Positions 27,001 through 32,591 of a stretch of DNA of 46,555 nt are shown in pieces; the stretch's first letter is position 1; each line of letters begins with the position of its first letter. The translations under genes were made by a program, and so were the position numbers. This DNA comes from Deltaproteobacteria bacterium (lineage in GTDB: Bacteria > Myxococcota_A > UBA9042 > DTJE01). Under the pieces are notes generated by a model. It was not told the DNA's origin. It made no database searches and worked only from the letters and a program-made list of their open reading frames with translations. The DNA lies in the NCBI GenBank assembly GCA_029547805.1, contig JAKPOP010000005.1, positions 1 to 46,555 of the forward strand, read 5' to 3'.

Positions 27001-27515
27001 CACCTCGGGACGTCGCCATCGAGGGGCGGCAGGGTCACGGCGTACCACCCCACCCCCTGGCGGTCGAAGAGGTCCGGCAGCCCGACGTCCCAGGCCGCCG
27101 GCACCGGGATCTCCCGCCATGGACGCCGGTCGGTCTCCGGGAGGAACCACCCCTCGGCGAGGCCGACCTCCTCGGGGTCGAACCGAAAGCGCCACATTCC
27201 CCCGAGCGCCCCGATGGCCTCCAGCAGCGCGGCCTGGCCGGGACACTCCCCACCGTCCCAGGCCGTTTCCGCCGGCCGGGTCCCGGCCATCACCGGATCC
27301 TCCTCCGGGGCCAGCAGGGTCACCCCTTCCGGCAGTGGGGCCCCCTCGTCCCCACCCGCGTCTCCCGGGAGGTCCTCCAGGACCCCTTCCCTGCCCCGGT
27401 CCTCCGAGGCGGTATCATCCGCGAGGTCCGGTCCCCCCGCGCCTCCCCCGTCACCGCCGCAGCCCCAGAGGGCTGCCACCCCAATCGCGACTGCGACCCA
27501 CCGCTTCGCCGACAC
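24078..27515 (-). CDS. GH2 glycosidase fused to pectin-acetylesterase/Notum-like esterase, lipoprotein
   Basis: A 1145-residue lipoprotein: lipobox LWGC (Cys 19) and an acidic Gly/Asp linker. A GH2 sugar-binding domain and immunoglobulin-like domain (about 90-370) are followed by a GH2 TIM barrel: acid/base in LVWSVANE (about 485), nucleophile in FLVSEYGAD (about 577). A Cys-rich linker starts SCGDGVRDPGEVCDG (about 692). A pectin-acetylesterase/Notum-like alpha/beta hydrolase follows: RGGGFCEEA (about 788), Ser in YHGTSSGAFGA (about 903), possible His in ESFHDV (about 1075). It could cleave a beta-linked sugar and an acyl ester on one glycan. GTG 27515 follows AGGAGG; codons further upstream lie in the promoter. 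Confidence 0.87.
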   Translation of the reverse strand: MSAKRWVAVAIGVAALWGCGGDGGGAGGPDLADDTASEDRGREGVLEDLPGDAGGDEGAPLPEGVTLLAPEEDPVMAGTRPAETAWDGGECPGQAALLEAIGALGGMWRFRFDPEEVGLAEGWFLPETDRRPWREIPVPAAWDVGLPDLFDRQGVGWYAVTLPPLDGDVPRWILRFDGAFREVRVFWNGQEVGHEDLPWLPFSFDVTPFVSRDGPNLLVVRVDSRLGPRTLPCTLSFHQGLHGWMPWSGLIRPVSVCGALDRAVTRVQVRADPATGVFRAQVFLETVGPGAETRFTARLLRRGDVERVFGPVALPADFRGGLALDTTVPDPNRGRLPEEAWAPWTLEVLLEDDEGRRDRRLYDVAFRSFEVREGRLWRDGRDVFLHGMNRHEDHPLHGPVFDPEGTRQDVDLLKALHVDFLRGAHYPNDVRTLRAMERAGIGLAEEVPVYQWEEPQLQDPVLVNAARRALRRMVVRDQPRPGVLVWSVANEIWTFVPDAEPFVRSLVEAVRALDDTRPTMMASLSEPLVSYTPFDTGQAPVDIIGINEYAGWYEGETTDLGDILDRALMHWPDKAFLVSEYGADALLGRRQFRAPGEEPTDAHSFSEEYQAWFHRRHLGAFADRPWIRGVMPWVLADFRMQWRQDTAKPPPVDRTNLKGLVDLWRRPKEAFHVVARAFSDPGGIRRPVEPSCGDGVRDPGEVCDGPPVPCEDLGASFAPGGEAPCRDDCLGRDVTACRRGIEDPARYEVVVPAVRDPERHGMALCNDGSAFAFRIRVSPTGSRDYVVSLRGGGFCEEAAVPCLRTPDLSGAPPYGDRETQVPDDECGGILDPDPAENPEFAQANLVFAWYCSSDFWAGTRTRRIPVIMSPEEGWFFSGRLAVQALAETLAARYGMVDAPGTRVLYHGTSSGAFGAAATVDVLADLLPGVAARGDLKVMLDAGFLVHDWDEPDARVMMAEEGDEAVIRGAHRFFQARMNPVCEEARIRSGGDPGDCLFGRWSVPALAQPAPRGMGLPVLVVQSLRDPTFAAYHNHPDDADFQVRYGLRQWADVLLADPGTEGNPPRDLEAWWFLSWESFHDVTRRTPGWRRGDGDFTLPEVIGRFWHGGAPERIVSGDPPVTPSRRGAGRGSESTESAMNTEGWMR

Positions 27516-27547
27516 GCGATCCTCCTGGGACCTGGGCACTGGGCCTC

Positions 27548-27576
27548 TATCTACCCCACCGCAGGACCGGGAGCAA
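27548..27576 (-). promoter_or_regulatory. Predicted promoter of the GH2-esterase gene
   Basis: The minus strand has TTGCTC (27576-27571), 17 bases, then TAGATA (27553-27548), about 35 bases before GTG 27515. A 6-bp inverted repeat GGGAGC/GCTCCC (27569-27588) overlaps the -35. Confidence 0.5.
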
Positions 27577-27729
27577 CGGAGCGCTCCCCGATTCCCGACC
27601 CGCGCCGATGGCTCCCGTTCCGCCCGCTGCCTCCTCGACGCAGGCCTCGGACCGAGACCGTGGTGCCTCGGCTTGGGGGGCATCGGCGACCCCGGATGAC
27701 CGGACCTCTCGAACCCCGTCGGAAAGGGC

Positions 27730-27758
27730 TTGACGCGTCGCGGCAGAAGTTGCAGCAT
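27730..27758 (+). promoter_or_regulatory. Candidate promoter of the acyltransferase-lipase gene
   Basis: TTGACG (27730-27735), 17 bases, then CAGCAT (27753-27758), about 57 bases upstream of ATG 27815. The -35 is good and the -10 weak. Confidence 0.4.
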
Positions 27759-27814
27759 CCCTTTCCAGTGGGCGATGGACGCCCGTGGCAACCCCCTGGA
27801 GTCGGGAGGACCGG

Positions 27815-29455
27815 ATGGAAAAGTACGAACTGATGAACAAGGCCCTGATGCCCGTGGACCAGATGCTCGGCGTGGGACTGGAGGCCCTGCAGAAGGCGGG
27901 CCTCTACGGCCCCCTGAAGCAGAAGGTCACCGAGACCTCCAAGCAGATCCTGCGCGCCTCCTTCCAGAAGCAGTACCAGCTGGAGGTCATCGGCGAGGAG
28001 AACATCCCCGAGACTGGCGGCTGCATCATCGCCTCCAACCACAAGTCCTGGCTCGACGCCCAGGTCCTGGGCGTCGCCACCCGTCGCCGGCTCTTCTTCG
28101 TCGCGAAGGCCGACTTCAAGGAATGGCCCCTTCTCCGCCGCCTGATCGACCTCTTCGATGGCATCTATGTCCGTCGCGGCGGTGACCAGGAGGCCCTCGA
28201 GGCCATCTCCCAGGCCGTCCGGGACGGCAAGGCCGTCGTGATCTTCCCCGAGGGGACCATCCCCGGGGAGGAGGACGTGCCCCGCTGGGAGGTCGAGAAG
28301 GACACGGGCCTGCTCCGAGGCAAGACCGGCGTCGTGCGCATCGCGATGGCGACCGGGGCCCCGGTCATCCCGTGCGGCCTCTCGGGCACCGGTCAGGCCT
28401 TCCCTCCCGAGGCCTACCCCCGCCTCCAGGTCTTCCCCCCGCTGCCGAAGCCGGCGCCGGTGACCATCCGATTCGGCAAGCCCCTCTATTTCCGCAAGCC
28501 CGAGGACCAGGAAATCACCCGGGAGTTCCTGGCCGCCGAGACCAAGAAGGTCATGCTGGCCATCTCGGCCCTGGTGGACCACACCCGGGACTACGTGCCC
28601 GTCATGGTGCCCATCGTGGATCGCACGGAGCCCACCGCGATTCCGCGCTATGCCTACCGCCGCTCCCCCGAACGCCTCAAGAAGGGCCAGAAGGCGCCCC
28701 TCGGCGTGCTGGTGATCCACGGCTTCACCTCGGACATCCACTGCGTCGATCCCCTCGTGAAGCCCCTGGACGACGAGGGACTGCCGTATCGCTTCCCGGT
28801 TCTCCGAGGCCACGGGACCCGCTACCAGGACATGGACGGGGTCACCCACCGGGACTGGTACGAGGATGCCGAAAACGCCCTGCTGGACCTCTACCAGGAG
28901 GTCGAGAAGGTCCTGGTGATCGGCCACTCCATGGGGGGTCTGGTGGCCCTGGAACTGGCCGCCCGGCACCGGGACAAGGTCGTCGGCGTCGTCCCTGCGG
29001 CCGCCGCGCTTCGCTTCAAGGACCCCCTGGCCTTCCTGACCCCCTTCGTGGCCCGGTTCGTGAAGTGGTGGCCGTCCCCGAACGCCTACGTGGATGACAC
29101 CCTCCGGAAGCGCGAGAACCGGAACTACCCGAAGTTCGCCACCAGCGCCTTCGCGTCCCTCTGGGAGTACTCCCAGCAGGTGGAGAACCTCCTGTCCTTC
29201 GTGAAGGCCCCGGCCCAGATCCTCCACAGCCGCAAGGACCAGGTGGTGTCCCCCGTCGCCTCGGAGATCATCTACGAGAAGATCTCCTCGAAGGAGAAGG
29301 ACCTCGTCTGGTTCGAGAAGAGCGGCCACGAGATGTTCCTGGACCTGGAGGCCCAGGACGTGGTCCAGGCAGTGATGACCTTCGTTCGCCGGATCCGCGC
29401 CCAGGTCCAGGCAGATCGCGGCGGCACGCGTCCGGTCGCCAGCCAGGGGGCCTAG
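27815..29455 (+). CDS. PlsC-type acyltransferase fused to alpha/beta-hydrolase lipase
   Basis: A 546-residue fusion. Residues about 55-260 form a 1-acylglycerol-phosphate acyltransferase domain with NHKSWLD (HX4D, 75-81) and FPEGT (144-148). Residues about 295-530 form a monoacylglycerol-lipase/carboxylesterase-like hydrolase: IHGFT, nucleophile elbow GHSMGG (about 369), Asp in SRKDQVV (about 475) and His in SGHEMF (about 504). One chain could remove and re-add acyl groups, a lipid-remodelling cycle; this is inferred. No signal peptide is seen. GGGAGGA lies 4 bases before ATG 27815. Its stop TAG shares the palindrome CTAG with the stop of the convergent DUF192 gene. Confidence 0.88.
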   Translation: MEKYELMNKALMPVDQMLGVGLEALQKAGLYGPLKQKVTETSKQILRASFQKQYQLEVIGEENIPETGGCIIASNHKSWLDAQVLGVATRRRLFFVAKADFKEWPLLRRLIDLFDGIYVRRGGDQEALEAISQAVRDGKAVVIFPEGTIPGEEDVPRWEVEKDTGLLRGKTGVVRIAMATGAPVIPCGLSGTGQAFPPEAYPRLQVFPPLPKPAPVTIRFGKPLYFRKPEDQEITREFLAAETKKVMLAISALVDHTRDYVPVMVPIVDRTEPTAIPRYAYRRSPERLKKGQKAPLGVLVIHGFTSDIHCVDPLVKPLDDEGLPYRFPVLRGHGTRYQDMDGVTHRDWYEDAENALLDLYQEVEKVLVIGHSMGGLVALELAARHRDKVVGVVPAAAALRFKDPLAFLTPFVARFVKWWPSPNAYVDDTLRKRENRNYPKFATSAFASLWEYSQQVENLLSFVKAPAQILHSRKDQVVSPVASEIIYEKISSKEKDLVWFEKSGHEMFLDLEAQDVVQAVMTFVRRIRAQVQADRGGTRPVASQGA

Positions 29456-29982
29456 CGCCGCACCTCGGGCAGCGGTGGGTCGAAGCGCACCCGCGACCCC
29501 GGCCCGATGCCCGCCCTCCGAGCCCCGAACGCCGGGACCTCCAGCACCATCCGCGCAGCCCCCTCCACGGTCCTCGGGTCCAGCGTCAGGGGCCTCGCGT
29601 TTTCCACGACCCCGACCACCTGCCCGTCCGAGGCCACGAAGATCATGTCCAGCGGCACGTAGGTGTTCTTCATCCAGAAGGTCTGGGGTTCCTCCCGGGG
29701 GAACACGAAGACCATGCCCCGATCGGCCCCCAGTTCCCGCCGGAACATCAGTCCCCGTTCCCGCTGGTCGGGGGTCGATGCGACCTCCACGCGAAAGGAC
29801 ACCCGCCTGCCGTCGGGGTTCTCGAAGACCGCCAGGGTCACCGGCAGCGACGCCTCCTGGGTCCGTTCCTGAGAGGTCGTCCCGGCATCCGGGGACTCGA
29901 CGCCTCCCCCATGCGCCCCGCGGCAGGCGTTCCCCGAAGCCGCCCAGAGGGCCAGGGCCACCCAGGGAACGAGCCGCTTCAT
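29452..29982 (-). CDS. DUF192 family exported protein
   Basis: A 176-residue protein with an N-terminal signal (MKRLVPWVALALWAASGNAC), possibly a lipoprotein though the lipobox is not classical. The body is the DUF192 fold, with the signature FWMKNTYVPLDMIFV and VVGVVENARPLTLDP. The family is widespread in exported proteins with no settled function. ATG 29982 overlaps the stop of the kinase gene (ATGA), so the two are coupled. It ends in the CTAG shared with the convergent gene. Confidence 0.87.
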   Translation of the reverse strand: MKRLVPWVALALWAASGNACRGAHGGGVESPDAGTTSQERTQEASLPVTLAVFENPDGRRVSFRVEVASTPDQRERGLMFRRELGADRGMVFVFPREEPQTFWMKNTYVPLDMIFVASDGQVVGVVENARPLTLDPRTVEGAARMVLEVPAFGARRAGIGPGSRVRFDPPLPEVRR

Positions 29983-30650
29983 CGCCCTTCCTCGGGAGAA
30001 CTGCCCCAGCCCGGGACCGGGGGCAGCCCACTGACCGCCCGCTCGATCGCCTCCAGCACCTCCGCCTGGTGCACCAGGTCCGACACGTAGTCCAGGCGGT
30101 CGGTCCGGAGAATCACCGTCGGGGACTCGGTCCAGCGCAGAAACCATCGGTCGTACATGCGATTCAACTGACGCAGGTAGGCGTCGGGGATCGACTGCTC
30201 CTCCGGGCGCCCCCGGATGGCGATCCGGGCACGAATGGACTTCAGGCCGCACCGCAGGTAGATCAGGAGGTCGGGGGGCCGGAGGGTCGTCACCAGCGTC
30301 CGATACATCTGCTGGTAGGTCTCCCACTCCCGTGGGGGCAGAACCCCCATCCGGGCGAGGTTGGCCGCAAAGATCTCCGCGTCCTCGTAGATGGTCCGGT
30401 CCAGCAGCACCGCCCCAGGATGGGCCTCGGCCTGCCGGTGCAACGCGAACTTTCGCACCAGGAAGAAGATCTGGCTGTGGAAGGCCCACCGGGGCATGTC
30501 CTGGTAGAAGTCCCGGAGGTAGGGATTCTCGTCGTTCGGTTCGTAGAGGGGATCGATCCGGAAGTGGCGGGTCAGGAACTCCACGAGCGTGGTCTTCCCG
30601 GCGCCGATGTTGCCGGCCACGGCGATGCAGCGGGCAGGTCCGATCCTCAT
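29979..30650 (-). CDS. Deoxynucleoside kinase (deoxyadenosine/deoxyguanosine kinase family)
   Basis: A 223-residue cytoplasmic kinase of canonical length. P-loop GNIGAGKT (13-20), substrate-site LYEPNDENPYL (around 35-44), dNK motif LLDRTIYED (82-90) and Arg-rich lid RARIAIRGRPEE are all present. It transfers phosphate to deoxynucleosides for dNTP salvage. It is a closer match to the family than the pair at 15302-17048. ATG 30650 is preferred: the TACAAT -10 element lies about 25 bases upstream and overlaps the alternative ATG at 30674. The ribosome-binding site (GGGGGACG) is weak. It is followed by the overlapping DUF192 gene. Confidence 0.9.
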   Translation of the reverse strand: MRIGPARCIAVAGNIGAGKTTLVEFLTRHFRIDPLYEPNDENPYLRDFYQDMPRWAFHSQIFFLVRKFALHRQAEAHPGAVLLDRTIYEDAEIFAANLARMGVLPPREWETYQQMYRTLVTTLRPPDLLIYLRCGLKSIRARIAIRGRPEEQSIPDAYLRQLNRMYDRWFLRWTESPTVILRTDRLDYVSDLVHQAEVLEAIERAVSGLPPVPGWGSSPEEGR

Positions 30651-30672
30651 GCCGCGTCCCCCGGACGGCCCC

Positions 30673-30701
30673 ATTGTAGGGGCCTCAGGTCCGTTTGGGA
30701 A
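30673..30701 (-). promoter_or_regulatory. Predicted promoter of the kinase-DUF192 operon
   Basis: The minus strand has TTCCCA (30701-30696), 17 bases, then TACAAT (30678-30673), leaving a leader of about 15 bases to ATG 30650. Confidence 0.45.
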
Positions 30702-30720
30702 TCGCCAGAGAATGTTTCTG

Positions 30721-30747
30721 TTTGCTACACCGTTCCATTTTGCTACA
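30721..30747. repeat. Paired direct repeat TTTGCTACA, 18-base period
   Basis: TTTGCTACA occurs at 30721-30729 and 30739-30747. The linked motif ACCGTTCCAT occurs at 30729-30738 and 30763-30772. The spacing is nearly two helical turns. The site is about 185-210 bases upstream of the predicted sigma-54 start, and 43-75 bases upstream of the kinase -10. Confidence 0.6.
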
Positions 30748-30903
30748 TTCCTGCCAAACCGGACCGTTCCATACCGGAATCTCCCAGGAATCCGAGGCAC
30801 CACGGCTCGCACGGCCTTCGCGGATCGCCGCAGCCGTTTCATTCCGTGACACCCCGTGGACCTCGCATGTCCAGAACCATGCGTATTTCCGTCGTTTTCA
30901 TCC

Positions 30904-30919
30904 TGGCACGGACCATGCA
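30904..30919 (+). promoter_or_regulatory. Sigma-54 (RpoN) promoter upstream of the NtrC-type regulator
   Basis: TGGCACGGACCATGCA matches the -24/-12 consensus TGGCACG-N4-TTGCW at all but one position, with GG and GC correctly spaced. The predicted start of transcription is near 30931, giving a leader of about 170 bases to GTG 31101. Confidence 0.7.
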
Positions 30920-30985
30920 TTTTACCCCGTTGGTTCTACTGAATTCGCTCCTTCAACTCCTCTGTTTCTTTCTTCCCTCATTCAG

Positions 30986-31018
30986 TCCCCCGCCGGACCG
31001 TTTCGGCCCGGCGGGGGA
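30986..31018 (+). promoter_or_regulatory. Strong GC hairpin in the regulator leader
   Basis: TCCCCCGCCGG (30986-30996) and CCGGCGGGGGA (31008-31018) form a perfect 11-bp stem with an 11-base loop. No T-run follows on either strand, so it is not a standard intrinsic terminator. It lies between the sigma-54 start and the regulator ORF. Confidence 0.65.
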
Positions 31019-31100
31019 CGCGCATCCTCTGTCTGCGATCCGGGCATCGTCCAGGTCGGGAATCGGGTAGACTCTGGGTCGGCCCTCGCGGGAGAGCCTC

Positions 31101-32591
31101 GTGAAGATCCTGGTGGTCGATGACAACGCCTCGATGCGCACGGCCCTCCAGTCCAACCTCACCAGCCAGGACTACGAGGTCCTGCTGGCCAGCACCGGCA
31201 TGGAGGCCATCGAGGCCGTCGAGGCGGGCTTCGACGGGGTCATCCTGCTGGACCTCCAGTTGCCGGACCTGAACGGCCTGGAGGTCTTCCGTCGAATCCA
31301 GGGGATCTCCAGCGAGACGCCCGTCATCTTCATCACGGCCTCGACCAACATGGACGTTGCCGTCGAGGCCATCCGCCAGGGGGGCTTCGACTTCCTCTCG
31401 AAGGGCAAGGACTTCTTCGCCCGACTCCCGGTGTCGGTGAAGAACGCCGCCGAGCGCCTCCGCCTGAAGCAGCAGGTCACGACGCTCCAGGGCCGCTACC
31501 AGCGCCCCTTCTCCCGGATCCTGACCCAGTCCAGCCGGATGATGCGGGTCGTGAGCACCCTCGAGTCGATCGTGAACTCGACGGCGGCAGTGCTCATCGA
31601 AGGAGAGAGCGGCACCGGCAAGGAGGTCATCGCCCGGGCCATCCACCAGGAGGGCAACCGTCGCTCCCGCCCGTTCATCGCGGTGAACTGCGCCGGGATC
31701 CCCGAGACCCTGCTGGAAAGCGAGATGTTCGGTTACGAGAAGGGGGCGTTCACCGGGGCCACGAGCCGCCGGATCGGAAAGTTCGAGGCCGCCGACGGCG
31801 GGACCCTGTTCCTGGACGAGGTCGGGGAACTGCCCAGGGCCCTCCAGGCCAAGCTGCTCCGGGTCCTGCAGGATCACGCCTTCCAGCGGGTCGGAGGAAC
31901 CGAGACGATCCAGGTGGACGTGCGCATCCTCTCGGCGACGAACCGGGACCTGCGAAAGGCCGTCGCCAATGGCGAGTTCCGGGATGACCTCTACTACCGG
32001 CTGGCCGTCTTTCCGGTGCGGTTGCCGCCCCTCCGGGAGCGTCCCGAGGACATCCCCTTGCTGGCCCATCACTTCCTGGTGCGGTTCCGGGAGGAGGAGA
32101 AGAAGACCATCCTCGGCCTGAGCCCCGAGGCCATCGACCTGCTGCTCCAGCATCCCTTCCCCGGCAACGTCCGGGAACTGGAGAACGTGATCCGCCACGC
32201 AATCATCGTCGCGGACGGCCCGGAACTTCAGCCCCAGGACATCCGCATGGCGCTGCGCCTGGGCCCGGGCGAAGACGAGTCGCCCCGGCAGGGGCCACTG
32301 ACCACCCGCCGAACGATCCCGTCGGGCGGCGCGCTGGAGGAGTCCCTGGCGGCCCTGTTCCCCGACGAGGCATCCCTGGTGCCCCTGGACCTGCTGGAGG
32401 AGGCCTATCTGCGGCAGGCCCTGGCCGCCACCGGGGGGAACACGAGCCGGGCGGCCCGGGCCTTGAAGGTAGGCCGGACCACCATCTATCGGCGCCTGGG
32501 ACGACCCGACGATTCCGCCATGGTCTCTGACACCCGGGAGGACGAACGAACCCCTTCCTCCCGTTCAGCGGACGAGGGGAGGACTCGATGA
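31101..32591 (+). CDS. Sigma-54-dependent response regulator, NtrC family
   Basis: A 496-residue activator. The receiver domain (1-120) has VDD at 6-8 and the phosphoacceptor Asp in [10 protein letters not shown] (51). The AAA+ domain has Walker A GESGTGKE (about 168), the sigma-54 contact loop GAFTGA (about 214) and Walker B GTLFLDEV (about 233). A C-terminal Fis-type helix-turn-helix ([20 protein letters not shown]) binds enhancers. No sensor kinase is adjacent, so it is an orphan here. GGGAGAG precedes GTG 31101. The sigma-54 site upstream suggests autoregulation or regulation by a relative. Its stop overlaps the GH92 start (ATGA). Confidence 0.94.
   Translation: MKILVVDDNASMRTALQSNLTSQDYEVLLASTGMEAIEAVEAGFDGVILLDLQLPDLNGLEVFRRIQGISSETPVIFITASTNMDVAVEAIRQGGFDFLSKGKDFFARLPVSVKNAAERLRLKQQVTTLQGRYQRPFSRILTQSSRMMRVVSTLESIVNSTAAVLIEGESGTGKEVIARAIHQEGNRRSRPFIAVNCAGIPETLLESEMFGYEKGAFTGATSRRIGKFEAADGGTLFLDEVGELPRALQAKLLRVLQDHAFQRVGGTETIQVDVRILSATNRDLRKAVANGEFRDDLYYRLAVFPVRLPPLRERPEDIPLLAHHFLVRFREEEKKTILGLSPEAIDLLLQHPFPGNVRELENVIRHAIIVADGPELQPQDIRMALRLGPGEDESPRQGPLTTRRTIPSGGALEESLAALFPDEASLVPLDLLEEAYLRQALAATGGNTSRAARALKVGRTTIYRRLGRPDDSAMVSDTREDERTPSSRSADEGRTR

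Larger units (their letters stand above)
27516..27814. other. Divergent intergenic region, 299 bases
   Basis: This separates the GH2-esterase (minus) and acyltransferase-lipase (plus) genes. I see one predicted promoter for each direction and a short inverted repeat at 27569-27588. Open frames crossing it have no ribosome-binding site or recognisable motif. Confidence 0.6.
30651..31100. other. Divergent intergenic region with regulatory structure, 450 bases
   Basis: This is the second-longest gap and is less GC-rich than its surroundings. It holds a kinase promoter, paired TTTGCTACA repeats, a sigma-54 promoter match, a strong GC hairpin and a TAGACT -10-like site (31068-31073) before the regulator gene. 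Open frames here lack coding character. Confidence 0.7.

Noticed and set aside
24198-27833. 1211-codon open frame on the + strand
   Set aside because: It is the reverse complement shadow of the GH2-esterase gene.
30986-31018. Intrinsic terminator
   Set aside because: The stem is strong but no T-run follows on either strand, so it is reported as a leader hairpin instead.
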